5,427 bases of DNA. It comes from Rhizobiaceae bacterium. GTDB taxonomy: Bacteria > Pseudomonadota > Alphaproteobacteria > Rhizobiales > Rhizobiaceae. This document shows positions 1 through 5,427 of this stretch, piece by piece; the first letter of the stretch is position 1, and each line of letters starts with the position of its first letter. A program made the translations under genes and the position numbers. A model generated the notes under the pieces. That model ran no database searches. It was not told where the DNA came from and saw only the letters and a program-made list of their open reading frames with translations. The stretch spans positions 1 through 5,427 of the forward strand of contig CAJYRE010000336.1 of the NCBI GenBank assembly GCA_913776675.1, given 5' to 3'.

Positions 1-335
1 TCACCAATGCTGGCGGCCGGATTTCCGTGCGCTCTTACAAGACTGCTGGTGCCGTGCGCCTGTTGATCGCCGATACCGGCATCGGGATTCCGAAAAAGGC
101 CATCGGCAAGATTGGCCAGCCGTTTGAGCAGGTTCAAAGCCAATATGCCAAGAGCAAGGGCGGCTCTGGCCTTGGCCTTGCCATTTCCCGTTCGCTGACA
201 GTGCTGCATGGCGGATCGTTGAAAATTCGCTCCCGCGAAGGTGTTGGCACCGTGGTTGTCATCACGGTACCCGAGACGGCCAACAGCCATCACGCATTGA
301 ACCCGCCCGTGGATCAGGCTTTGACCATGGTTTGA
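1..335 (+). CDS. pleC: PleC-like sensor histidine kinase, C-terminal ATPase domain (5' truncated)
   Basis: The left edge cuts this gene; the reading frame begins at base 3 and leaves 110 residues before the TGA at 333-335. What remains is the end of a HATPase_c domain. The G1 box DTGIGIP is at visible residues 24-30, the F-box (GQPFEQVQSQ) at about 38-47, and the G2 box GGSGLGLAIS at 53-62, followed by the usual LHGG turn and a closing beta strand (VGTVVVITVP). The N box must lie just outside the window. FEQVQ plus SGLGLAISRSL is typical of the PleC/DivJ/PdhS kinases of alphaproteobacteria, which act on DivK and PleD in the cell-cycle phosphorelay. Lying tail-to-tail with glnE, as remembered for Sinorhizobium pleC, favours PleC over its paralogues. 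The input domains are not visible, so histidine kinase is certain but the symbol is only probable. The last 22 bp overlap the end of glnE on the opposite strand. Confidence 0.78.
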   Translation, partial: TNAGGRISVRSYKTAGAVRLLIADTGIGIPKKAIGKIGQPFEQVQSQYAKSKGGSGLGLAISRSLTVLHGGSLKIRSREGVGTVVVITVPETANSHHALNPPVDQALTMV

Positions 336-3286
336 AAAATGCGCCGCACAGATTTGGCAACGCGCTTGAGTTCCGCTTCAAGCGCTTTGAGATCGGGGCA
401 ATCGGCCACGCGCAGCAACACTTCCACAAGTCCAGCCAGCGCCTCTGCGGGCTGAAACGCGCCCTCCATGCAGGTGCGGATGACATGGGAAACCTCATTG
501 TAGAGCCGCAGTGCTGCCAGACAGACATCCAAATCATCCCGGCTCATCAATGCCGATCCCAAAGTTTTGAGGCTCTGGGCCGTCGTCATGCTCCGGACAG
601 GCTGAATGCCCGCCTGCGGCGCAATCAGGGTCAGATATTGCGCCATGAATTCCAGATCGATCAGCCCGCCGGGAATAAGTTTGACATCAAAGGCATTCAG
701 CGGTGGCTTTTCTGTTTCAATCAGGCTGCGCATCTCCGCGACATCGCGGGCAATTTTCTGTCTGTCGCGTTTGGTCGAAAGAATATCCGCAATGCTGGCC
801 TCGGCCCGCTGCATCAGTCTCTTATCCCCTGTCATCAGCCGGGCGCGCGTCAGGGCCATATGCTCCCATGTCCACGCTTCTTCCGCCTGATAACGCTCAA
901 ACGCTTTCAGGCGCGTGGCCACCGGCCCTTTATTGCCAGAGGGACGAAGCCGCATATCCACCTCATACAGCACACCTTCTGCCGTGGGGGCAGACAGCGC
1001 TGCAATCAGCCGCTGGGTTAGCCGGGTATAATAGCGTACCGGGTCCAGCGGCTTGTCACCATCGCTCTCCGCGCTACCCTCGGGATAATCATAGAGAACA
1101 ATCAGATCCACATCCGAGCCCGCGGTCATCTCGCACGAGCCGAGCTTTCCCATGCCAACCAGTGCCACCTCAGCCCCGGCAATCGTGCCATGGGCGCTTT
1201 GCATTTCACGCATCACGGCCTGAAACGCCTGATCGATCACCAGATCGGCCAGATCCGTATAGGCACGGCCTGCGGCCTCTGCGGCAATCGCCCCGGTCAA
1301 AAGCCGAATGCCAATCAGAAAACGCTGTTCAGCGGCAAAAATCCGCAGTCGATCCAGCAAATCCTCATAGTGACGAACACCGAGCAAAAAGGCATCCAGC
1401 CGCTTGGCAAGGTAGTTGCGGGTGGGCAATTCTTCCAAAAGACCCGGATCAAGCATACCATCAAACACATGCGGGCGGCTGGCAATAATGGCGGCAAGCC
1501 GGGGGGCCGATGCCATGATGGTTACAATCAGCGCCAGTAGCGATGGATTATTGCCCAACAGGGAAAAAAGCTGAATGCCCGCTGGCAAGCCAGCCAGAAA
1601 AGCATCAAACCGCAACAGCGCTTCATCCGCCTGACGGCTTTCACCAAAGGCCTTGAGAAGCTTTGGCATCAGCTCGGTCAAACGTTCGCGCGCTTCCACC
1701 GATTGCGTGGCGCGGTATCGGCCATAATGCCAGGTGCGAATAACCCGCGAAATATCCTGAGGCCGGGCAAACCCCAGCTTTTGCAGCGTAAGAAGCGTAT
1801 CAGGATCATCATTCTGACCTGTAAACACCAGATTGCCGCCAATGGATAAACCATCCTCCTGCTCGAAGAGCTGGGCATAGCGCCGCTCAACCCGCTTGAG
1901 GATCGTCTGCATCGCCTCAGAGAAACCGGCAACGCTGTCAAATCCCATCATGAAGGCAATGCGCTTCAATTCGGCCTCGGTGGTGGGCAAGGTATGGCTT
2001 TGCTCGTCATGCACCATCTGAATGCGATGCTCGACATCGCGCAAAAACCAATAGGCCCGTGTCAACTCGTCACGGGTGTCAGCATCAATCCAGCGGGCTT
2101 GCTCCAGCGCAGCCAGGGCAGCCTCGGTGGCTTTGACGCGCAGTTCCAGCATACGGCCACCTGCGATCAATTGCTGGGTCTGGGCAAAAAACTCGATCTC
2201 ACGAATACCACCACGCCCCAGTTTGACATTATGCCCTTTAACCGCGATCACCCCATGGCCTTTGTGGCTGTGAATTTGCCGTTTGATGGAATGAATATCG
2301 GCAATGGCCGCGTAATCGAGATATTTGCGAAAGACGAAAGGCGACAGCTCCTTCAGAAACGCCTCTGCCGCCTTCAAATCGCCTGCCACGGGGCGCGCCT
2401 TGATAAAAGCCGCCCGCTCCCAGTTCTGCCCCCGCCCCTCATAGTAATGCAAGGCGGCTTCCACCGGCACCGCGAGTGGCGTGGCTCCGGGGTCCGGCCG
2501 CAAGCGCAGATCAGTGCGAAACACATAACCATCGGCGGTGCGCTCCTGCAGGATGCGAATAAGACGGCGCATCATCCGGCCATAGATTTCAGTTCCGTCT
2601 TCCGGCTGTGGCAGAATGCCGGCGACAGGATCAAAGAAAACAACCAGATCAATATCCGACGAATAGTTCAGCTCAAATGCGCCCAGCTTGCCCATGCCCA
2701 GCACAATCACGCCGCTGCCCTGAGCAGGTACGGCCGTATCATGCAGCTTCAGTTTTCCCGCCTCATGCCCGGCCAGCAAAAGATGATCGATCGCTGCCGC
2801 AACCGCAGCATCCGCCATGCGGCTAAGCCAGTGCGTAATCTGCCGCCCTTCCAGAAGGTGGCCCAAATCAGCCAGCGCCAGCAAAAACGACAGACCACGC
2901 TTGGCACGGCGCAAACGCGCCATGACCACCGCCTCCGCAGGAGAGGTCTCATCCGGGCGAGGCTGCCAGGCAATACGCGCCTGCTGCACATAATCTTCCA
3001 GACTTTCATGCAGCGGCTGGCTGATAGCCTGTGACAGCACATCCGGCTGCTGTGAGGCAATTTCACTTAAATGCGGCGAAAGGCTCAGCGCCGCGATCAA
3101 AAACGCTTTCAGCGACGTTTCACCAGCCATCACCTCCGCAACAGCAGGCTGATGCTGGCCAATCTCTTTCAGCACGGCATGGGCTTTTCGCGCCTCGACC
3201 TTGCTCAGTGGCGTGATCACATCCGTAGCCACATGGGACAGAACAATCGCGCAGGATGGCGGGTGTATTGATGGATTGTCAGGCAT
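314..3286 (-). CDS. glnE: Bifunctional glutamine synthetase adenylyltransferase/adenylyl-removing enzyme
   Basis: This cytosolic enzyme adds AMP to, and removes it from, the conserved tyrosine of glutamine synthetase I, under control of PII and glutamine. It therefore tunes ammonium assimilation. The 990-residue protein has the family's duplicated nucleotidyltransferase layout. The N-terminal adenylyl-removing half has GMGKLG at 197-202, the metal-binding pair D211/D213 in SSDIDLV, DLRLRPDPG at about 259-267, and GRGGIREIEFFAQ at 357-369. The C-terminal adenylyltransferase half has GMGKLG at 711-716, D725/D727 in GSDVDLI, DMRLRPSG at 777-784, and IPGGLIDLEFMAQY at 871-884. Both catalytic signatures are intact, so both activities are expected. 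The length is slightly above the E. coli protein (about 946) and normal for alphaproteobacteria. The ATG at 3286 is supported by a strong ribosome site. The gene lies 42 bp downstream of a co-oriented histidine kinase gene and may share its transcript. Its 3' end overlaps the convergent pleC-like gene. Confidence 0.97.
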   Translation of the reverse strand: MPDNPSIHPPSCAIVLSHVATDVITPLSKVEARKAHAVLKEIGQHQPAVAEVMAGETSLKAFLIAALSLSPHLSEIASQQPDVLSQAISQPLHESLEDYVQQARIAWQPRPDETSPAEAVVMARLRRAKRGLSFLLALADLGHLLEGRQITHWLSRMADAAVAAAIDHLLLAGHEAGKLKLHDTAVPAQGSGVIVLGMGKLGAFELNYSSDIDLVVFFDPVAGILPQPEDGTEIYGRMMRRLIRILQERTADGYVFRTDLRLRPDPGATPLAVPVEAALHYYEGRGQNWERAAFIKARPVAGDLKAAEAFLKELSPFVFRKYLDYAAIADIHSIKRQIHSHKGHGVIAVKGHNVKLGRGGIREIEFFAQTQQLIAGGRMLELRVKATEAALAALEQARWIDADTRDELTRAYWFLRDVEHRIQMVHDEQSHTLPTTEAELKRIAFMMGFDSVAGFSEAMQTILKRVERRYAQLFEQEDGLSIGGNLVFTGQNDDPDTLLTLQKLGFARPQDISRVIRTWHYGRYRATQSVEARERLTELMPKLLKAFGESRQADEALLRFDAFLAGLPAGIQLFSLLGNNPSLLALIVTIMASAPRLAAIIASRPHVFDGMLDPGLLEELPTRNYLAKRLDAFLLGVRHYEDLLDRLRIFAAEQRFLIGIRLLTGAIAAEAAGRAYTDLADLVIDQAFQAVMREMQSAHGTIAGAEVALVGMGKLGSCEMTAGSDVDLIVLYDYPEGSAESDGDKPLDPVRYYTRLTQRLIAALSAPTAEGVLYEVDMRLRPSGNKGPVATRLKAFERYQAEEAWTWEHMALTRARLMTGDKRLMQRAEASIADILSTKRDRQKIARDVAEMRSLIETEKPPLNAFDVKLIPGGLIDLEFMAQYLTLIAPQAGIQPVRSMTTAQSLKTLGSALMSRDDLDVCLAALRLYNEVSHVIRTCMEGAFQPAEALAGLVEVLLRVADCPDLKALEAELKRVAKSVRRIFQTMVKA

Positions 3287-3295
3287 GTCTCCTCC
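3287..3295 (-). promoter_or_regulatory. Ribosome binding site of glnE
   Basis: Read on the minus strand, GGAGGAGAC stands directly before the ATG. The GGAGG core (3291-3295) is four bases from the start codon. This near-perfect anti-16S match fixes the glnE start at 3286. It also suggests that glnE is translated efficiently on its own initiation site, not only by coupling to the upstream kinase gene. Confidence 0.75.
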
Positions 3296-3328
3296 AAACC
3301 CTGTTCGTGATGACAGGTTGCGAGCAGT

Positions 3329-4732
3329 TTATGCCCTTGCGCGTGGAAAAACCATGGTCACTGTCAAACCCGGTTTTTCGGCATTGGCGGCATTGGTCTC
3401 ACTCAACGCCATCCGCCCACCATGCAGAGACATGACCGCTGAAACCAGCGACAGACCCAAACCGGTTCCAGGCTTGCTGCGACTTTCATCCAACCGCACA
3501 AAGCGTTTGATGGCATCCGCACGTCGCTCGGGCGGAATGCCCGGCCCCTGATCGGCAATGCTCAGATGCAGCTCACCGTTCACGGCCTTGAGGCCCACCT
3601 TGATCTCGCTGCCATCATCGCCGGCATATTTAATGGCATTGTCCAAAAGGTTGAAAATGGCCTGCCCGATCAGTTCACGATTACCGTGGACGGCAATGTG
3701 GGGCTCAATATCACTGGCAAGCACATAGCCCGCCTCTTCGGCCACCGGCTCGTATAATTCGGCGCTGTCGGCGGCAATGGCGGACAGATCGAGATCGGAC
3801 AGTTCCGCCGCAATCGAGCCCGCCTCCACACGTGAGATCATCAAAAGCGCGTTGAATGTACGGATCAACTGATCCGATTCGCCAATAATTCCCTCCAGAG
3901 CGGCCTTACGGCGGTCTTGATCATCATCACTGAGCGCATCCGACGCCTTGTTGCGCAAGCGGGTCAGAGGGGTTTTCAAATCATGGGCGATATTGTCCGA
4001 AACCTGTTTCAGACCTTCATTGAGCTTCTCAATGCGCTCCAGCATCTCGTTGAGCGATTGGGACAGGCGATCAAACTCATCACCGGAGCCGGACACCGGC
4101 AATCGCTGCGCCAGATCTCCGGCCATGATCTTCTTGCTGGCCGCCGACATGCGATCAATGCGTTTCAAGGCGTTGCGCCCAATGGCAAACCAGATAACCA
4201 GCGCCCCCGCCCCCATAATGGCCAAGGCCACCATCAACGCCTTGCGCACCAGAATACGAAATTTGGTGGGTTCACCCAAGTCACGCCCCACCAGAATGCG
4301 CAAACCGTTATCCAGCTCAAACACATTGGCCAGCGCCTGATGGGGACGATCGTCGCGGGTTTCGAGATAGCGGCTGTAGGTAAAGGGAAAATCCGTCCAG
4401 CCTTCCTTATCAAGAATACCGGGCTGAACGGCACTGACATTGCCTGCCAGAAACTGGCCATTCGGCCCGGCAATCACATAGAGATTGGCCCCCGGCTGGC
4501 GCATGCGCCGCTCCATCAGCTTCAACAGGCTGTTGACGCCCCCGCGGTCATAAGCGCCTTGAATTTCATGCACTTCCTGTTGCAGGCTATCCCGTGTTTG
4601 CTGATCCAGCAGGCGCTCGGACAGGGCCGTGACATAAATCACCAGAAACCCCGCGCACAGCGCAAACAAAAGAATATACAGCGCCGAGAGCCGAACCGCT
4701 GTAGAGCGCAACAACAAACCAAGGCGATTCAT
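3329..4732 (-). CDS. Membrane-bound HAMP sensor histidine kinase, partner of the adjacent OmpR-type regulator
   Basis: The chosen 467-residue protein is a classical two-transmembrane sensor kinase. A short basic N-terminus leads into transmembrane helix 1 (about 14-34). A periplasmic sensor of about 130 residues follows, with no domain I recognise, then helix 2 (about 165-187) and a HAMP linker (about 187-240). The HisKA motif SDNIAHDLKTPLTRLR carries the phospho-acceptor H250. The ATPase domain has the N box NLLDNAIKYA (361-370), G1 DQGPGIP (394-400), an F-box around F411, and G2 GTGLGLSL (422-429). It should autophosphorylate at H250 and pass phosphate to the regulator encoded at 5013-5427. 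The signal is unknown. The ATG at 4732 was chosen because it sits just before helix 1 and has AGGA seven bases upstream. The open frame continues upstream to a GTG at 4864, but that stretch is translated repeat DNA. glnE follows after 42 bp. In S. meliloti a kinase in this position is remembered as uncharacterised, so no symbol is given. Confidence 0.93.
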   Translation of the reverse strand: MNRLGLLLRSTAVRLSALYILLFALCAGFLVIYVTALSERLLDQQTRDSLQQEVHEIQGAYDRGGVNSLLKLMERRMRQPGANLYVIAGPNGQFLAGNVSAVQPGILDKEGWTDFPFTYSRYLETRDDRPHQALANVFELDNGLRILVGRDLGEPTKFRILVRKALMVALAIMGAGALVIWFAIGRNALKRIDRMSAASKKIMAGDLAQRLPVSGSGDEFDRLSQSLNEMLERIEKLNEGLKQVSDNIAHDLKTPLTRLRNKASDALSDDDQDRRKAALEGIIGESDQLIRTFNALLMISRVEAGSIAAELSDLDLSAIAADSAELYEPVAEEAGYVLASDIEPHIAVHGNRELIGQAIFNLLDNAIKYAGDDGSEIKVGLKAVNGELHLSIADQGPGIPPERRADAIKRFVRLDESRSKPGTGLGLSLVSAVMSLHGGRMALSETNAANAEKPGLTVTMVFPRARA

Positions 4733-4739
4733 CAGAGTA

Positions 4740-4743
4740 TCCT
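4740..4743 (-). promoter_or_regulatory. Probable ribosome binding site of the HAMP kinase gene
   Basis: Minus-strand AGGA lies seven bases before the ATG at 4732. It is a modest match, but correctly spaced. It supports the internal start over the upstream GTG at 4864, for which I see no convincing Shine-Dalgarno sequence. Confidence 0.5.
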
Positions 4744-4809
4744 GTTCATGTCGCTCAAAAATGGGCCACGCAAAAATGGAAAGTGCTTTTGTGCCATCGA
4801 CAGCCTGCC

Positions 4810-4848
4810 AGAGCATTTCAGTGTTTCTCAGAAGCACTGAAATGCTCT
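4810..4848. repeat. 39-bp hairpin of repeat unit 2
   Basis: The arms AGAGCATTTCAGTG (4810-4823) and CACTGAAATGCTCT (4835-4848) are exact reverse complements over 14 bp. After one T/G position (4824/4834), three more pairs (4825-4827 with 4831-4833) close a TCA loop. Plus-strand RNA would form an 18-bp stem with one G-U pair; minus-strand RNA would have one A/C mismatch there. It lies about 80 bp upstream of the kinase start. Confidence 0.88.
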
Positions 4849-4864
4849 CGCTCCTTGTTTTCAC

Positions 4865-4910
4865 GCATTTCCGGACGGAAAGCCGCTACACACTTTTCTC
4901 AGGTCAATGC
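4865..4910. repeat. Imperfect palindrome of repeat unit 2
   Basis: The outer arms GCATT (4865-4869) and AATGC (4906-4910) are complementary. Inside are a short TTTCCG/CGGAAA dyad (4868-4873 with 4876-4881) and a poorly paired GGAAAG/CTTTTC segment. This is the degenerate counterpart of the better preserved palindrome at 4967-5011, with which it shares the GGAAA[G/A]CCG and CACTTTT words in the same order. Confidence 0.6.
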
Positions 4911-4912
4911 TC

Positions 4913-4951
4913 TAGAGTCTGTCAGGTTCAAATGGAACCAGACAGACTCTA
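4913..4951. repeat. 39-bp hairpin of repeat unit 1
   Basis: The arms TAGAGTCTGTC (4913-4923) and GACAGACTCTA (4941-4951) pair perfectly over 11 bp. After one A/A mismatch (4924/4940), GGTTC (4925-4929) pairs with GAACC (4935-4939) around a five-base loop. It is exactly the same length as the hairpin at 4810-4848 and sits 103 bp from it, yet the arm sequences are different. Confidence 0.88.
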
Positions 4952-4966
4952 AACTCTTTTGTTTTC

Positions 4967-5011
4967 GTTTGTCTTTTCGGGAAAACCGGATTCCACTTTT
5001 CCCTGACAAAC
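4967..5011. repeat. Interrupted palindrome of repeat unit 1
   Basis: The outer arms GTTTGTC (4967-4973) and GACAAAC (5005-5011) pair over 7 bp. The inner arms GGGAAAA (4979-4985) and TTTTCCC (4997-5003) pair over another 7 bp around an 11-base loop. An asymmetric internal loop (five bases against one) separates the two stems. Its right flank continues into the CTCTA edge that contains the response-regulator stop codon. Confidence 0.8.
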
Positions 5012-5012
5012 T

Positions 5013-5427
5013 CTAGCCTTCATCCTTGATCATATAACCCGCGCCGCGCACGGTTTTCAGAAGTGGCTTTTCAAAATCACGCTCGATCTTGGAGCGTAAG
5101 CGTGACACATGCACATCAATCACATTGGTTTGCGGATCAAAGTGATAATCCCAGACATGTTCGAGCAGCATGGTGCGCGTCACCACCTGTCCGGCATTTT
5201 TCATCAAATATTCCAGCAGACGAAATTCGCGCGGTTGCAGCAGGATTTCCTTGCCATCGCGGCGCACCTCATGAGACAGCCGATCCAGCTCCAGATCGCC
5301 AACCCGGTAAATCATATCCTGTTCAGGCGCACCTTTGCGCCGACCCAACACTTCCACCCGCGCCAGCAGCTCAGAAAAAGCGTAAGGCTTGGGCAAATAA
5401 TCATCGCCGCCCGCCCGCAATCCGGTG
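5013..5427 (-). CDS. OmpR/PhoB-family response regulator, C-terminal part (5' truncated)
   Basis: The right edge removes the start and most of the receiver domain; 137 residues remain before the TAG at 5013-5015. The first visible residues, reading TGLRAGGDDYLPKPY, are the end of a receiver domain, with the conserved lysine of the KP motif; the phospho-acceptor aspartate lies outside the window. After a short linker comes a complete winged-helix DNA-binding domain, with LLQPREFRLLEYLMKN, a recognition-helix region NVIDVHVSRLRSKIE, and the terminal hairpin TVRGAGYMI. This is the standard OmpR/PhoB architecture and indicates a transcription factor activated by phosphorylation. The partner is almost certainly the kinase encoded next on the same strand. 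The two genes are separated by a repeat of about 200 bp, unusual for a regulator-kinase pair. The stop codon lies in the edge of that repeat. The target genes cannot be deduced here. Confidence 0.95.
   Translation of the reverse strand, partial: TGLRAGGDDYLPKPYAFSELLARVEVLGRRKGAPEQDMIYRVGDLELDRLSHEVRRDGKEILLQPREFRLLEYLMKNAGQVVTRTMLLEHVWDYHFDPQTNVIDVHVSRLRSKIERDFEKPLLKTVRGAGYMIKDEG

Larger units (their letters stand above)
4810..5015 (-). repeat. Two-unit palindromic mosaic repeat, RIME-like, between regulator and kinase genes
   Basis: Nearly the whole spacer is two composite units in the same orientation, about 103 bp apart: unit 1 at 4913-5015 and unit 2 at 4810-4914, sharing a TA at 4913-4914. 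On the plus strand each unit holds a 39-bp hairpin, then TTGTTTTC (4855-4862 and 4959-4966), a GGAAA[G/A]CCG core (4877-4885 and 4980-4988), CACTTTT (4891-4897 and 4994-5000), and a closing CTCTA edge. The offsets between equivalent words are 103-104 bp, and the CTCTA edges are 101 bp apart. Size, palindromic build and words such as GCATTTCCGGACGG recall the rhizobial intergenic mosaic elements (RIME) as I remember them. The family name is therefore an inference, while the two-unit structure is read directly. The sequence is visibly more AT-rich than the flanking genes. No hairpin is followed by a U-run on the minus-strand transcript, so these do not look like intrinsic terminators. Confidence 0.8.

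Noticed and set aside
1994..3034. A long plus-strand open frame of 346 codons opposite glnE.
   Set aside because: It is entirely antisense to a well-supported glnE region and its translation resembles no domain I know. It is the mirror frame of a GC-rich gene.
3300..3317. A small dyad (CCTGT at 3300-3304, ACAGG at 3313-3317) between the kinase gene and glnE.
   Set aside because: A five-base stem with an eight-base loop is within chance, lacks a U-run, and sits next to the glnE ribosome site. I cannot support a regulatory role.
3917..4840. A plus-strand open frame of 307 codons opposite the histidine kinase.
   Set aside because: It is antisense to the HAMP, HisKA and sensor regions and runs into the repeat hairpin, with a low-complexity Q/H/R-rich translation.
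4733..4864. A 44-residue N-terminal extension of the histidine kinase from a GTG at 4864.
   Set aside because: The extension is translated repeat hairpin and spacer. It would place extra polar sequence before helix 1 and has no good ribosome site. The ATG at 4732 fits the family topology.
4810..4951. The two 39-bp hairpins as rho-independent terminators for the response-regulator gene.
   Set aside because: Neither hairpin is followed by a U-rich tract on the minus-strand transcript, and the same structures occur as paired parts of a repeated element.

Overview
The window carries four protein genes and one compact repeat cluster. It looks chromosomal and alphaproteobacterial, most likely Rhizobiaceae (Agrobacterium/Allorhizobium/Rhizobium/Sinorhizobium type). 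The reasons are the moderately GC-rich coding sequence, a PleC-type kinase tail next to glnE, and an intergenic mosaic of palindromes resembling the rhizobial RIME-type elements. From memory, the order pleC - glnE - sensor kinase - response regulator matches Sinorhizobium meliloti; this was not checked against a database.

Layout, left to right. Positions 1-335 (+) hold the last 110 codons of a PleC-like hybrid-free histidine kinase, cut by the left edge. It converges on, and overlaps by 22 bp, the 3' end of glnE (314-3286, -), a full-length 990-residue bifunctional glutamine synthetase adenylyltransferase/adenylyl-removing enzyme. Upstream of glnE, on the same strand and 42 bp away, is a membrane-bound HAMP histidine kinase (3329-4732, -). 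Next come about 280 bp of non-coding DNA (4733-5012), most of it a two-unit palindromic repeat (4810-5015). Last is the C-terminal part of an OmpR/PhoB-family response regulator (5013-5427, -), cut by the right edge.

The minus-strand genes read response regulator -> histidine kinase -> glnE and could form one transcription unit. The regulator and kinase are very probably a cognate pair. GlnE adjusts glutamine synthetase activity to nitrogen supply. The convergent kinase belongs to the DivK/PleD cell-cycle phosphorelay if the PleC assignment is right.

The least ordinary part is the spacer between regulator and kinase. It consists of two composite units of about 103 bp in the same orientation. 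Each unit has an imperfect palindrome with a conserved core, a TTGTTTTC linker (+ strand) and a 39-bp hairpin. The core words and spacing are conserved between units, but the stem-arm sequences differ, and within each unit both palindromes use the same arm word. The outer edge of the first unit also supplies the stop codon of the response regulator. No RNA gene, CRISPR array, insertion sequence or clearly novel protein system was found.
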